Below the pieces are notes generated by a model. The model saw only the letters and a program-made list of their open reading frames with translations. It had not been told where the DNA came from and ran no database searches. 64,000 bases of DNA, taken from CAVURS01 sp963834425. GTDB lineage: Bacteria; Actinomycetota; Actinomycetes; Actinomycetales; CAVURS01. Positions 30,747 to 41,514 of this stretch are shown here, in pieces (position 1 is the first letter of the stretch; every line of letters starts with the position of its first letter). The position numbers were made by a program, and so were the translations under genes. The stretch lies in NCBI GenBank assembly GCA_963834425.1, contig CAWIBR010000013.1:1475957-1539956 (forward strand), written 5' to 3'.

Positions 30747-31677
30747 ATGGCGATCGGCTCCCGCTCGACAACTCGGTCGATTGATCTCCCCATCCTGGGA
30801 CGGTTCGACCTCCACCAGTCGATCGACTTCGGTTCGGCCAACGCCGGGCCGGCGCTGACGACGTGATGCGGTTGGCCTTCTGCCTCGACGGGCTGGACCG
30901 ACAGGTCGGCGTCGCCGTGCGTCAACCCGAGCCGGCCCGGCTGTCGCTGGAGGTGGTGGGCGACCCGGAGATCGAGGAGCCCGCGACCTTGGCGCGGGTG
31001 GGCCACCAGGTCGGCGGGTGCTGTCGGTCGACATCGATGGCCGCGACTACGACGCCCTGGGTCGGCGTGAGCCCACCGTGGGGCGGATCCAGGCCGCTCG
31101 ACCCGGTCTGCGGCCGCCGCTGTTCTACTCGGCGTACGAAGCCGCCCTCTGGGGGATCCTGTCCGCGCGGCAGCCGGCCGCCCAGATGTTCGCCGCCCGG
31201 GACGAGCTGGCTCGCCGGCTCGGGCGGGTCTTCGTCGTCGCGGGCCAAGAGGTGGCCGCAGCACCGCTCCGGCGCGACCTCGCCGGCGTGACCGAGATCC
31301 AGGGCGTGCGCCCGGTCAAGATCCCGCGGCTGCAAGCGCTGGGTCGGGCCGCTGCGGCGGCGAAGTGGACACCGAGGAGCTGCGCGGGCTGGACCCGAGG
31401 AGGCCGGCATCCGCCTACGCCGGCTGGCGGGGATCGGTCCGTTCTACGCCGAGCTGATCACCGTGCGAGCGCTCGGCCACACCGACCGTTCGCCGGCCAG
31501 GAGCCGAGGCTGCGCCAGCTGGTGGCCGACCTCGCCGGCTCACCTGACGGGCTGTCCGATAGGCCTTCGCGGAGCTGACCGACGCCTGGCGACCGTGGCG
31601 CACCTGGGTGAGCGTGGCCCTGCGCGCGGCCGGGGAGCGCGGAGCCGCCCCGGCCCGGCCGGCCGGGTCACCCGTGA
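30747..31677 (+). CDS. DNA-3-methyladenine glycosylase II-like protein (AlkA family), frameshifted
   Basis: Base-excision repair glycosylase of about 300 residues. An AlkA-like N-terminal domain (SIDLPILGRFDLHQSIDFG) is followed by a helix-hairpin-helix GPD domain. The latter shows FYSAYEAALWGILSARQPAAQ, VRPVKIPRLQALGRAA and RLAGIGPFYAELITVRALGHTD, where the final Asp is the likely catalytic residue. The ATG is 6 nt after TAGCGT, indicating a leaderless start. It overlaps the convergent small membrane gene by about 10 bp. Four or more indels break the frame. Confidence 0.75.
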
Positions 31678-31909
31678 GCGACCACGGTGGCGACCGCACG
31701 GCGAGGACTCCCGCGACCGAGGCCAGGCGGAGCCCGAGGTGGATCCGCTTCGCCTTGGGCCGGAGCGGCACCGAGTCCAGCGGGCCGGGCCGCCGATCGC
31801 GCACCCAGCGGGTGTCGCGACGACCGGCCCGCACCGCCAGCACGGCGAGCGCACCGGCCAGGATGACCAGAGCGACGGTCAGCACCGGGCTCGTGAACCA
31901 GCTCGGCAA
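31668..31909 (-). CDS. Small two-helix membrane protein, unknown function
   Basis: About 80 residues from a TTG start 4 nt after the DUF4234 stop. The first helix is SPVLTVALVILAGALAVLAV, followed by a basic loop with RPKAKRIHLGLRLA. The second helix is complete only if one base is adjusted near 31690, giving VAGVLAVAVATVVAHG and a TGA. No family was recognised; it is probably cotranscribed with the DUF4234 gene. Confidence 0.5.
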
Positions 31910-31913
31910 CGGG

Positions 31914-32506
31914 TCAGCCCGCGGCGCCGACCGAGCGCCAGTAGTCGTTGAGGGCGTTGTTGGTCTTGACGAACCAGATGATCGGCCCGACCAGGATCAA
32001 GCTGCCGGGGAAGTACCAGAGCCCGGTCACGCCGTGACCGGAGGGTGCTGTCCGCGCCGGGTGTAGAGGCGCCGACCTCGCTCGAGGTGATGAAGGGCAT
32101 CGCACGGAGACCAAGACGCGATCAGGAGGGAGATCCCGCCACCGAGCCCTGGCCGGTGTGCCGCTTCATCTCGTTGTGGACCTTGTACCACCAGACCCAG
32201 CCGTAGATCCCGAGCGTGACGATGAACAGCAGGATGCAGATGCCAGTGCTGCGGACCTGTCCGATCGAACCCGGACCCCCTGGGTACGGCGCGATCGCCT
32301 GGCCGTAGACCGGAGGCGGCGGTTGCTGCTCGTACGCCGCCGGGGGGGGGTAGCCGGCACGGGGGGCGGCGGGCGGCGTACGGCGGCACCCGGGGGCGGT
32401 GCGGCGTACGACGGTTGCTGCCACTCGCCCTGCGGTGCGGTGGGCTTGCGGCTCGGTCGGCGTCGGCTTCAGTCAGCCCCGGCTGGCCGGTCCCCTGGTC
32501 ACTCAT
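31914..32506 (-). CDS. DUF4234 membrane protein with proline-rich N-terminus, frameshifted
   Basis: About 195 residues. A hydrophilic Pro/Tyr/Gln-rich N-terminus (YPPPAAYEQQPPPPVYG) precedes the DUF4234 domain, with STGICILLFIVTLGIYGWVWW, YKVHNEMKRHTGQG, and the C-terminal WYFPGSLILVGPIIWFVKTNN and ALNDYWRSVGAAG. Three or four transmembrane helices are expected. The function of DUF4234 is unknown. Indels near 32050, 32110, 32440 and elsewhere split it. Confidence 0.75.
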
Positions 32507-32621
32507 TCTGATGTCCTCCCTTCGGGTCGTCGGCCCTGACCCTAGAGGCACAACGCCCGGGTCTGTGGGATGAATGCGGGGATATTGGAATGCCTGCCGA
32601 ACCAATATGGTTTCCCTCGCC

Positions 32622-33133
32622 ATGACCACGCCTCGCTTCCCCCGCGTGCTGGACGACGTCACCGTGCGGCTCGTGGCCGGTGAGGTCCTGCTGATCGCGG
32701 TCATCGCCGCAGTCACCCGGCAACCGTGGATCTTCGCCCTGCTGGCCGTCGACTTCGTCCTCCGGGCCGGCTTCGGGCCCAAGGTCAGCCCGCTCGCCCA
32801 GTTGGCCAGCCGGCTGGTCCGGCCCCGCCTTTCCGCCGCGCCCCGACCCCCGCCGGGCCGCCGAAGCGCTTCGCCGCCACCGTCGGCGCGGTCTTCTCGA
32901 TCGCGATCCCGGTAACCTGCTATCTGGGCGCCCAGACGCTGGCCTGGGTGCTGGTGGCGATCATGCTGGTCTTCCCGTTCCTGGAGTCGGTGCTCGGGAT
33001 CTGTGTCGGCTGCATCGTCTTCCGCGGCCTGATGCGGGTGGGCGTGATCCCCGAGGAGGTCTGCCTGGAGTGCGCCGACATCTCGCTACGGCGCACGGCT
33101 CAGGCGGCCGGCCCGACCACGCGGTCCAGGTAG
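32622..33133 (+). CDS. DUF4395 membrane protein, one frameshift
   Basis: About 165 residues. MTTPRFPRVLDDVTVRL is followed by hydrophobic helices (LIAVIAAVTRQPWIFALLAV, then ATVGAVFSIAIPVTCYLGA) and the conserved C-terminal CVGCIVFRGLMRVGVIPEEVC with a further Cys. The cysteine pattern is typical of DUF4395 proteins, often encoded near thioredoxin-like genes, though none is adjacent here. A one-base shift lies near 32840. The frame runs 33 bp into the convergent lactone oxidase gene, so its true stop may be earlier. Confidence 0.78.
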
Positions 33134-34415
33134 TCGTTGGCGAAGACGCCTGACGGGTCCAGCTGCGCGCGGACCTCTCGCCAGTCGCCGAAGCGCGGGT
33201 AGAGCCGCTCCAGCGTCACGGCGTCCTGGTGGTGCAGCTTGCCCCAGTGCGGCGGCCACCGCCCCCACCGACGATCGACTCCACCGCCCTGAAGTACCGC
33301 TCGTGGTCGAGCTCGTGGAACTGGTGGACCGCCAGGTAGGCCGTCGAGCGTTCGTAGGCCGTGGACAGCCAGACGTCGTCGGCAGCCGCCACCCGCACCT
33401 CGACCGGGAAGGGAATCCGCTCCCCGCTGCTGTCCACCCAGGCCCGTACCGAGCGCAGGACGTCGACGATCGAGTCCGTGGCACGGCGTACTCCATCTCG
33501 CGGAAGCGCACCCGCCGCGGCGAGCAGAAGACGCGGTACGACGCGTCGACGTACTCCCGGGCGGACAGGACCCTCGTCGCGATCCGGTTGACCCGGCTGG
33601 TCTGCCCGCGGCACACGGGCCGTGAGCTTCTGGGTCCAGCCGAACACCGTGTTGGACAGCAGCTCGTCATCGACCCAGCCCCGGACCCGCGGCACCGGTC
33701 GCCTCGGCTCGTCCGCGGGCACCCGGTTGTTGCGCTTGGTCAGCGCGCGTTCGGTGTGCGGGAACCAGTAGAACTCGAAGTGGTCGTTGCCCTCCGCCAG
33801 CTCGTCGAACCCCGCGAGCACATCTTCGAGCGGCATCGGAGCCTCCACGGCCCGCAGCGCGAAGGCGGGCACGCACTGCAGGGTGATGGCCGTGACGATG
33901 CCGAGGGCACCAAGCCCGATCCGAGCTGCGGCAAAAGTTCTCGGCGACTCGGCCGCCGAGCACTGGACCAGGTTGCCGTCGGCGGTGAGCAGCTCCAAGC
34001 CGACGACCTGCGTGGCCAGGCCGCCGAGCGCATGACCGGTGCCATGGGTGCCGGTCGACACCGCTCCCGACAGGGTCTGGACGTCGATGTCCCCGAGGTT
34101 GGCCATGGCCAGGCCGTGGCGGTCGAGCAGCTCGTTGAGCTCGTGCAGCGGCGTGCCGGCCTCGACGGTGACCAGGCCACTCGGCACGTCCAGCGACCGG
34201 ATGCCGGTCATCCGGTCCAGGTGCACGAGCAGGCCGTCGGTCACGGCGACGCCGGTGAACGAGTGGCCCGACCCCACGGCCTTGACCCGCAGACCCTGAG
34301 CGACGGCGGCGCGGACGTCCTCGGCCAGCTCGGCGGCGCTGCCGGGATGGGTCTGGCGCACCGGGTGGGCCAGCTCGGTGCCCGCCCAGTTGGTCCAGCT
34401 CGAGTCGCCAGGCAT
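33100..34415 (-). CDS. FAD-linked sugar-1,4-lactone oxidase (D-arabinono/L-gulono-lactone oxidase family), frameshifted at the 3' part
   Basis: About 440 residues of a VAO-type flavoenzyme. The FAD domain shows AVGSGHSFTGVAV with His51, the expected covalent flavin ligand, and LSGAVSTGTHGTGHALGG. The C-terminal ALO domain is visible as GGRWPPHWGKLH and then PSGVFANDYLDRVVG before the stop at 33100. It probably oxidises an aldonolactone in the cytoplasm with oxygen or another acceptor. The ATG at 34415 is 6 nt after TATAGT, in a 23-bp gap shared with the divergent MFS gene. Indels lie near 33270, 33480 and 33615. Confidence 0.85.
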
Positions 34416-34438
34416 GGGCGGACTATAGATTCCTGCCC
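34416..34438. promoter_or_regulatory. Overlapping divergent leaderless promoters in a 23-bp gap
   Basis: TATAGT (minus strand, 34427-34422) is 6 nt before the lactone oxidase ATG. TAGATT (plus strand, 34426-34431) is 7 nt before the MFS ATG. The two -10 boxes share bases 34426-34427, so both polymerases cannot open this DNA at once. Confidence 0.7.
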
Positions 34439-35640
34439 ATGGACCCCGACGCGCGGCGTACCCGGATCGCCGTGTCAGCGGCCTTCGCCGCCCAGGGGCT
34501 CGGCTTCGCCGTCCTGCTCTCGCACGTGCCGGCGTTCAAGGACCGCTACGACATCAACGACGGCGTCGTCACGGCCGTGCTGTTCGGCGTCGCCCTGCTG
34601 GCCGGCTTTGGGCACCTTCGTGGCCGAACAGGTCGCCGCGCGGCGCGGCAGCGGGCTGGTGCTGCTGCGTGGCCCTGGTCACGGTCGCGCTCGGCGTCGC
34701 CATCATCGCGATCGCTCCGGATCTGCCCGTCTTCTTCGCGGGGTTCGCGATCTACGGCGTCGCCGTCGGTGCGGTGGACGCCTCGCAGAACATGCAAGCG
34801 GTCTCACTGCGAGTTCCGCTACGGCCGCAGCATCCTGACGTCGTTCCACGCGGCCTGGAGCGCCGGCGGCATCGTGGGTGCGCTCTACGCCTCAGCCACG
34901 GAGGCCCTCGACCTGCCGCTGACCGGCGTGCTGCTCGTCGCGGCCGCGGCGATCCTGGCCGTGCCCCTGGTCGAGGGTCTGCCACCTGGCGCCGGTGACC
35001 AGCGAACGCGCCCTGCAGGAGAGCGCCGGGGGCCGGTCGGTGCCGGCGCCGTGGCGGCCGATCCTGCTGCTGGGCGTGGCCATCGTGTGCTTCTACGTCG
35101 CCGACTCGGGCACCTCAACCTGGAGTGCGGACTACCTGCACGAGGTGCTCGACACCTCCAAGAGTGTTGCGGCGCTGGCCCTGGCGGCCTACCTGACCAC
35201 CTCGCTGGTCTCGCGGCTGGTCGGTGACCACGCCGTCCGCCGGTTCGGCGCACCCACCGTGGTCCGGGTGGGCGGCATCGGGCGGAACTCTGGGGCTGCT
35301 CCTCGTCGTGGTGGCGCAGGAGCCCGTGGTCGCCATCACCGGCTTCGCGGTGCTCGGGCTGGGCATCGGCGTGATCGCCCCGCTGGCCTTCGCCGCGGCC
35401 GGAGAGCTCTCGCCCGGCTCGGCCGACACGGTCGTGGCCCAGCTCAACGTCTTCAACTACATCGGCGTCGTCGTGGGCGGCGCGGTCGTCGGGCTCTTCG
35501 GTAGTGCCGGCGTGCTGCGGGCCGGCTTCCTCGTGCCGATGGTGCTGACCCTCGTCATCGTCGCGCTCGCCCCCGCATTCCATCAGCGACCGGCGATCCC
35601 CGTGCCGGCAACGACCGAGGGCCAGGAGGCCGGTCGATGA
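34439..35640 (+). CDS. Major facilitator superfamily transporter, frameshifted
   Basis: About 400 residues with roughly 12 hydrophobic helices. MDPDARRTRIAVSAAFAAQGL opens the protein; FFAGFAIYGVAVGAVDASQN, SFHAAWSAGGIVGALYA and ITGFAVLGLGIGVIAPLAFA are typical of sugar/drug MFS carriers. Five single-base shifts are apparent (34607 with an extra T, 34667, 34808, 34985 and 35283). The final segment ends at the TGA at 35638, which overlaps the next start as ATGA. The substrate is unknown. Confidence 0.83.
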
Positions 35641-36815
35641 ACGGACCCGACGAGCAGCATCAGCGGCTGGAGCGGGCGACCGCCCACCTGGATCCGCCCT
35701 TCGCGGTCGTCGACCTGGACGCCTTCGACCGCAACGCGGCCGACCTGGCGCGGCGGGCCACCGGCGTGCCCATCCGGGTCGCCAGCAAGTCGGTGCGCGT
35801 GCGGGAGCTGGTGGACAGAACCGTTGCCGCCCAAGGCTTTTCGGGCGTAATGACGTTTGCGCTGCGCGAGGCCATCTGGCTCGCCCAGCACGGACACCGT
35901 GACCTGTTGATGGGTTATCCCACGGTCGACCGGGCCGCGCTGCAGGAGCTGGCCGGCGACGAGGAGCTGCGCCGGAGCATCGTGCTGATGGTCGACCACC
36001 CGGCCCAGCTCGCGTTGGTGCGCGCGGCCGGCGCGACCGCCGCCGCCCCGGTGCGGGTCTGCCTCGACATCGACGCCTCGTTGCGGGTCGGTCCGCTGCA
36101 CCTGGGCGTCCGGCGCTCGCCGGTCCACCGGCCGGACCAGGCCGCGGACGCTGCGGCGGCCATCGCGCGCGCGCCCGGGGTGGAGCTGGTCGGCCTGATG
36201 TTCTACGACGCCCAGATCGCCGGCCTGCCGGACTCCAGCCCGGCGGTCCGGTTCGTCAAACGCCGCAGCGCCGCCGACCTGGCCACGCGGCGTACGGCGG
36301 TGTTGCGGGCCGTCCACGCGACCCTCGGCCGGCCACTCACGCTGGTCAATGCCGGGGGGACCGGCAGCCTCGAGGTCGACTCCGGCGATCCGGCGGTGAC
36401 CGAGCTGACCGCCGGCTCGGGGCTGTTCTCGCCCGGGCTGTTCGACGGCTACCAGGCCTTCACGAGCCACCCGTCGGCGTGGTTCGCGCTGCCGGTCGTG
36501 CGGCGACCGCATCCACGGATCGCTACGGCCTTCGGCGGCGGCTACATCGCTTCCGGACCGGCCGGAGTCTCCCGGCTCCCTCGCCCGACCTGGCCCGCGG
36601 GACTGAAGCTCCTCGGCGCCGAGGGGGCGGGTGAGGTGCAGACTCCGTTGCGCGGCAAGGCTGCTCGCAACCTGACGCCGGGAGACCGGGTTTGGATGCG
36701 GCACGCCAAGGCGGGCGAGATGTGCGAGCGCTTCGCCACTGTCCACCTGGTCAGCGGCGACCGGGTGGTGCGCAGTGTGCCGACCTACCGAGGAGAAGGT
36801 CAGACGTTCGGCTAG
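35637..36815 (+). CDS. PLP-dependent amino acid deaminase/aldolase (alanine racemase N-terminal fold)
   Basis: Intact 392-residue fold-type III PLP enzyme. The PLP lysine is Lys51 in RVASKSVR. The barrel continues through MTFALREAIWLAQHGHRDLLM, RVCLDIDASLRVG and VNAGGTGSLE. The C-terminal D-serine dehydratase-like domain (GDRVWMRHAKAGEMCERF) carries His and Cys residues that bind zinc in relatives. Related enzymes are D-threonine aldolases and D-serine dehydratases. It is translationally coupled to the MFS gene, which may import its substrate. The stop abuts the stop of the convergent phosphatase gene. Confidence 0.87.
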   Translation: MNGPDEQHQRLERATAHLDPPFAVVDLDAFDRNAADLARRATGVPIRVASKSVRVRELVDRTVAAQGFSGVMTFALREAIWLAQHGHRDLLMGYPTVDRAALQELAGDEELRRSIVLMVDHPAQLALVRAAGATAAAPVRVCLDIDASLRVGPLHLGVRRSPVHRPDQAADAAAAIARAPGVELVGLMFYDAQIAGLPDSSPAVRFVKRRSAADLATRRTAVLRAVHATLGRPLTLVNAGGTGSLEVDSGDPAVTELTAGSGLFSPGLFDGYQAFTSHPSAWFALPVVRRPHPRIATAFGGGYIASGPAGVSRLPRPTWPAGLKLLGAEGAGEVQTPLRGKAARNLTPGDRVWMRHAKAGEMCERFATVHLVSGDRVVRSVPTYRGEGQTFG

Positions 36816-37970
36816 TCAGCTGCGCCAGAGGAGCACGCAGGCGCGGTCGTCGGACTCGCCGGCCCGGGCCAGGTCGACGATCCGTTGAGCGCCGCCCCGG
36901 AAACCCCGCGTGACGAGCAGGTCGGCCTGCCCGAGCATCCGGTCGATGCCCATGGACAGGTCGCTCGAGCGAGCCTCGATGACGCCGTCGGTGTAGAGCA
37001 CGAGGGCATCGCCGGCGGCCAGGCGCCCGGTGTGCGATGGGTAGGTCGCGTCGGCAATGACCCCGAGCAACGGGCCGGCGTCGGCCGCGAGCACCGCCCA
37101 TCGGCCTGAGCCCGACTGGAAGTGAACCGCCGGCGGGTGCCCGGCACTATCCACCGTGAAGTCGCCGCTGCGCAGGTCGATCGCCACATGCACCGCGGTG
37201 GCGAAGCCTTCGGCCCAGCGCTGGCGTAACAGGTAGGCATTGGCCGCGGCCAGGAACTCGTTCGAAGGCATGGCGCCGAGCAGCCCGCCGAGGGCCCCGG
37301 ACAGCAACAGCGCCCGGGTGCCTGCACCGGCCCCCTTGCCCGAGACGTCGACCAGGGCGAGCTCGAACCGATGCCCCTCGTCGCGCGTCGTGGCCACCAG
37401 GAAGTCACCCGAGAACTGGTCGCCGTAGGCCGAGCGCAACACCACCTCGGCATGCCAGCGCGGCGGCAGCACGGGCAGCTCACCCTGGGCCCGCAGGCGG
37501 TCCCGGAGGTCGACGAGCATCGACTCCCCCGCCGTGCCCTGCACGCCGAGCCGGGCCCGGCTGTGCGCGATCCAGACCATGAGCAGCGCGGTGGCGCCGA
37601 GCAGGAGCACGACGCTGCGGTTCAGCGGGGTCGTGCCGTTGTGCCGCCGAGCGGCGACGTAGAGCAGGGCGACCGCGACGGCCAGGTAGAGCAGGGCCAG
37701 GCCGCGCACGGGCAGGAAGAAGCCACCGAGCACGATGACGAGGATGAAGATCGAGGCCGGTACGCCGGTCGGGAAGGCCACGGTGAGCACAGCCAGCACG
37801 GCGCAGACCGCCGTCAGGATCAGCAGGGTCGGCCCCCAGGTCGGCCGGCCACTGGCCCGGAACCGCCGGCTGCTGCGGGTCAGCCACAGCCGGATCCGCC
37901 GCCCCGGGCCGGGCCGGCGCGGCATGAGCACGTGTGCCCTGGGCTCGCTCGGCCCCGCGTCCATCGCCAC
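36816..37970 (-). CDS. Membrane-anchored PP2C-type SpoIIE phosphatase
   Basis: 384 residues. The N-terminal third has about four hydrophobic helices (TLLILTAVCAVLAVLTVAF, then SIFILVIVLGGFFLPV, ALLYLAVAVALLYVA and a further VVLLLGATALLMVW). The C-terminal phosphatase domain has metal-binding motifs QFSGDFL, LALVDVSGKG, DSAGHPP and LVLYTDGVIEA. Such enzymes dephosphorylate anti-anti-sigma factors in partner-switching pathways. The start is GTG at 37970, 6 nt after TAAGGT, indicating a leaderless start. No anti-sigma or STAS gene is adjacent. Confidence 0.88.
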   Translation of the reverse strand: MAMDAGPSEPRAHVLMPRRPGPGRRIRLWLTRSSRRFRASGRPTWGPTLLILTAVCAVLAVLTVAFPTGVPASIFILVIVLGGFFLPVRGLALLYLAVAVALLYVAARRHNGTTPLNRSVVLLLGATALLMVWIAHSRARLGVQGTAGESMLVDLRDRLRAQGELPVLPPRWHAEVVLRSAYGDQFSGDFLVATTRDEGHRFELALVDVSGKGAGAGTRALLLSGALGGLLGAMPSNEFLAAANAYLLRQRWAEGFATAVHVAIDLRSGDFTVDSAGHPPAVHFQSGSGRWAVLAADAGPLLGVIADATYPSHTGRLAAGDALVLYTDGVIEARSSDLSMGIDRMLGQADLLVTRGFRGGAQRIVDLARAGESDDRACVLLWRS

Positions 37971-38037
37971 GCCCGGACCTTACTGGGCGGCCGATATTTG
38001 CCTTGCCGGACGAGTCGCGCCCGCCCATGCTGGCCGG

Positions 38038-39348
38038 ATGAGTGACACCCGGATTGTCCAGCTCCGGCCGGAGGATCGCGCAGAGGTCATGCGCCTCGAC
38101 CAGGCGGCATTCGCCTTCGACCCTGTGGAGTTCGACGCCGCCGGCGAGCTCGCCTTCCTGGAGTGGGACCGCACCTGGGGCGCGGTTCGCCCGGCCCCGG
38201 GAGCCGTCCGCCATGCCGTCTCCACGTCCTGGGGCGAGCACGAGGAGCTGGCCGGGCAGTTCACGTCGTTCTCGCTGAACCTGACCGTGCCCGGAGCCAG
38301 GCTCGGCTCCGACACGCGGCGTACGCCGATGGCCGGGCTGTCCTGGGTGGCCGTGCACCCGGACCATCGCCGCCGAGGGGTGCTCACCGCGATGATGCGC
38401 CACCACCTGCACGGCCTGCACGAGTCCGGCCAAGAGGCGATCTCGGGGTTGTTCGCCTCGGAAGCCGTGATCTACCAACGGTTCGGCTACGGCGACGCCG
38501 CCGGCGGCCTGTGCCTGAACCTGCCCAGCGGGGCGGCGCTGCGACCGCTCCCGGCCTTGTCCGTTGGTGAGCCGGAGGTCACGACCCAGCTCAGTCCGGT
38601 CGGGCCTGATGGGGAGCTCGCCGACCTGGTCGACGAGGTCTTCGCGCGCACGGCCACCCGGCCCGGCCGGGTCAGCCGGCCGGCCGTCGCGACCCGTGAG
38701 CTGTTGCGCGACCGGCCGTGGCGGCACCGCGACGGCGAGCCGAACCGGATCATCGTCGCTCGCCGGGCCGGCCGGGCGACCGGCTACGCCCTCCTGCGCC
38801 GGCTACCGAAGTGGGACGGCGGATCGCCGACCGGTCAGGTCTACGTGACCGAGCTCGTCGGCGAGGATGCCGCGTCGCTGCACGCGTTGTGGTCGCGGAT
38901 TCTGGGCTTCGACCTGATGACCAAGGTCGAGACGCCGACCATCGGCCTGGACGACCCGTTGATCGAGTGGCTGGTCGACATCCGGTCGGCCGACGCCCGC
39001 CGCGAAGACGGGCTGTGGCTTCGCCTCGTCGATGTCGACCGGGCGCTGACCGCGCGGGGCTACGCCGCCGACGTGGACGTGGTGCTGGCGGTCATCGACG
39101 ACCTCTGCCCGTGGAACGCCCGCCGGTGGCGGCTCGTCGTCGACGGCGGCGAGGCAACGTGCACGGCGACCGACGATCCGGCCGACGTGACCCTGGATGT
39201 GCGCGACCTGGCCGCGGCGTACCTCGGTGGGCATGCCGTGGCGGCGCTGGCCCGCGCCGGGCTGGTCGGCGGAACACACTCCCGGCGCGGTCGCGGCCCT
39301 GTCGGCGGCCATGCGCGGGGCGGTCGGACCCGCCGTACCCCAGATGTT

Positions 39349-39352
<4 letters not shown>
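38038..39352 (+). CDS. Eis-like GNAT acetyltransferase, one frameshift at the 3' end
   Basis: About 437 residues with the three-part Eis architecture. The N-terminal GNAT domain carries the acetyl-CoA motif VAVHPDHRRRGVLTAMM (about 100-116). A second GNAT-like region follows (NRIIVARRAGRATGYALLRR). The C-terminal SCP2-like part reads WRLVVDGGEATCTATDDPADV. An extra G near 39263 shifts the last 28 residues (AEHTPGAVAALSAAMRG onward) into another frame ending at the TAG at 39350. Family members acetylate aminoglycosides and protein lysines; specificity here is not known. Confidence 0.87.
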
Positions 39353-39828
<476 letters not shown>

Positions 39829-39849
39829 GGGGGCATCCTGTCAGACTGC

Positions 39850-40856
39850 ATGTTCGTGACGAGCGAGCTCAGCGCGCTGCCGAAGGCCGAGCTGCACCTC
39901 CACATTGAGGGGACCCTCGAACCGCAGATGGCCTTCGCGCTGGCCGCCCGCAATGGCATCGAGCTGCCGTTCGCCGACGTGGTCGCGCTCAGCCGCGCGT
40001 ACGACTTCGCCGACCTGCGGTCGTTCCTGACCCTCTACTACTCGTGCATGGACGTGCTGCGTACGGCGCAGGACTTCACGGATCTCGCCGATGCCTATCT
40101 GCTACGGGCCGCGGCCGACGGGGTCCGGCACGCGGAGATCTTCTTCGATCCGCAGGCCCACCTGGCGCGCGGCGTCGCGCTCGATCAGGTGGTCGCCGGC
40201 CTGGCCGCGGCCGCCCGGGCTGCGCCGGAGCGCCACGGGATCTCAGTGCTGCTCATCGCGTGCTTCCTGCGGGATCGCAGCCCGGCCGGGCGATGCGCAC
40301 CCTGGAGGCGCTCGCCGAACACGTCGGGACGATCCACGCCGTCGGGCTGGACTCGGCCGAGGTCGGTCATCCACCCAGCGACTTCCGAGAAGTCTTCGAA
40401 GCCGCTGCGGCGCTGGGGTTTCGGCGGGTTGCCCATGCGGGCGAGGAAGGTCCACCGGACTACGTGTGGCAGGCCCTGGACCTGCTGGGGGTGGAGCGGA
40501 TCGACCACGGGATCCGGGCCGTCGAGGACGTCGAGCTGATCCGGCGGCTGGCCCGCGACCAGGTGCCCCTGACCGTGTGCCCCTTGTCCAACGTGCGGCT
40601 GCGCTGCGTCGAGGTGATGGCCGAGCACCCGTTGCGCGGCCTGCTCGACGCCGGCGTCCTGGTCACGATCAACTCCGACGACCCGGCGTACTTCGGTGGG
40701 TACATCGGAGCCAACTACGAGGCGGTCCGGGATGCCCTCGAACTGAGCCCGGCCGAGCTGGCCGGGCTGGCCGCGAACTCCTTCGCGGCCAGCTTCCGGC
40801 CATCGGATCCTCAGTCGAAGATCGGGCCCACGTCGCGAGTGCGCTTGAGCTCGTAG
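39850..40856 (+). CDS. Adenine deaminase-type member of the adenosine deaminase family, one frameshift
   Basis: About 335 residues of a zinc-dependent amidohydrolase. Zinc and active-site segments are AELHLHIEGTLEP, VGLDSAEVGHPPSDF, VAHAGEEGPPDYVWQALDLLG, ERIDHGIRAV and TINSDDPAYFGGYIGANYEAV. The last motif and the EVGHPPS segment are characteristic of the adenine-deaminase (Aah1-like) subgroup; adenosine deaminases usually have TDDP and differ at EVGHPPS. Substrate choice is therefore inferred as adenine. One base is lost near 40280-40295. The last 15 residues overlap the convergent DsbA-like gene by 46 bp, so the real stop may be slightly earlier. Confidence 0.85.
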
Positions 40857-41422
40857 AAGCCGGGGGTCGAAGTGACCAGCAGGAAGCCGTCCCAGAGCTT
40901 GCCGGCGGCCTCGCCCTTCGGGGCCGGCGTCATGACCGGGCCGAACATGCCGACGCCGTTGATCGAGATGACCGGCGTGCCGACGTCCTGGCCGACCTGG
41001 TCGATGCCCGCCTTGTGGCTGGCCCGCAGCGACTCGTCGTACTCGTCGTTGGTGGCGTACGCCGCGAGCTCGGCCGGCAGGCCGACCTCGGCCAGCGCCT
41101 TGGCGATCGCCTCGTCGTAGTCGGAGACGCCCTTGGGGTGCAGCTGCGTGCCGATCGCGTCGTAGAGCGGCTTGACGACCTCCTGGCCGTGCAGCTCGCG
41201 CGCCGCGTTGACCACGCGGACCGGCCCCCAGCCCTTGGTCAGCAGCTCCTTGTAGGAGTCGGGCAGGCCCTCGCGGTCCTCGTTGAGCACGGACAGGCTC
41301 ATGACGTGCCAGGTGACGTCGACGTCGCGCACCTGTTCGACCTCGCCCATCCAGCGGGAGGTCATCCAGGCCCAGGGGCAGATCGGGTCGAACCAGAAAT
41401 CGACGGACGCACGCTCGCTCAC
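40811..41422 (-). CDS. DsbA-family mycothiol-dependent nitroreductase-like protein
   Basis: 203 residues with a thioredoxin fold and helical insertion. The active site is PICPWAWMTSRWM at about residues 13-25, where CPWA replaces the CxxC pair, leaving one redox cysteine. This matches the Rv2466c-like mycothiol-dependent reductases of actinobacteria. The C-terminal GTPVISINGVGMFGPVM contains the cis-Pro loop. A GAGGAGCC site precedes the ATG at 41422. Confidence 0.85.
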   Translation of the reverse strand: MSERASVDFWFDPICPWAWMTSRWMGEVEQVRDVDVTWHVMSLSVLNEDREGLPDSYKELLTKGWGPVRVVNAARELHGQEVVKPLYDAIGTQLHPKGVSDYDEAIAKALAEVGLPAELAAYATNDEYDESLRASHKAGIDQVGQDVGTPVISINGVGMFGPVMTPAPKGEAAGKLWDGFLLVTSTPGFYELKRTRDVGPIFD

Positions 41423-41514
41423 GGTGGCTCCTCGTAACGGAAGTTGAGATTTCTACTACGAGGGTTACAACAGAACGCCCAACTGGCAATTCCGCGCGTG
41501 CCAGGATGGACGCC

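Noticed and set aside
32342..32350. G9 tract as a phase-variation switch
   Set aside because: It lies in the proline-rich coding part of the DUF4234 gene and keeps the frame as written; surrounding indels are explained by general sequence error.
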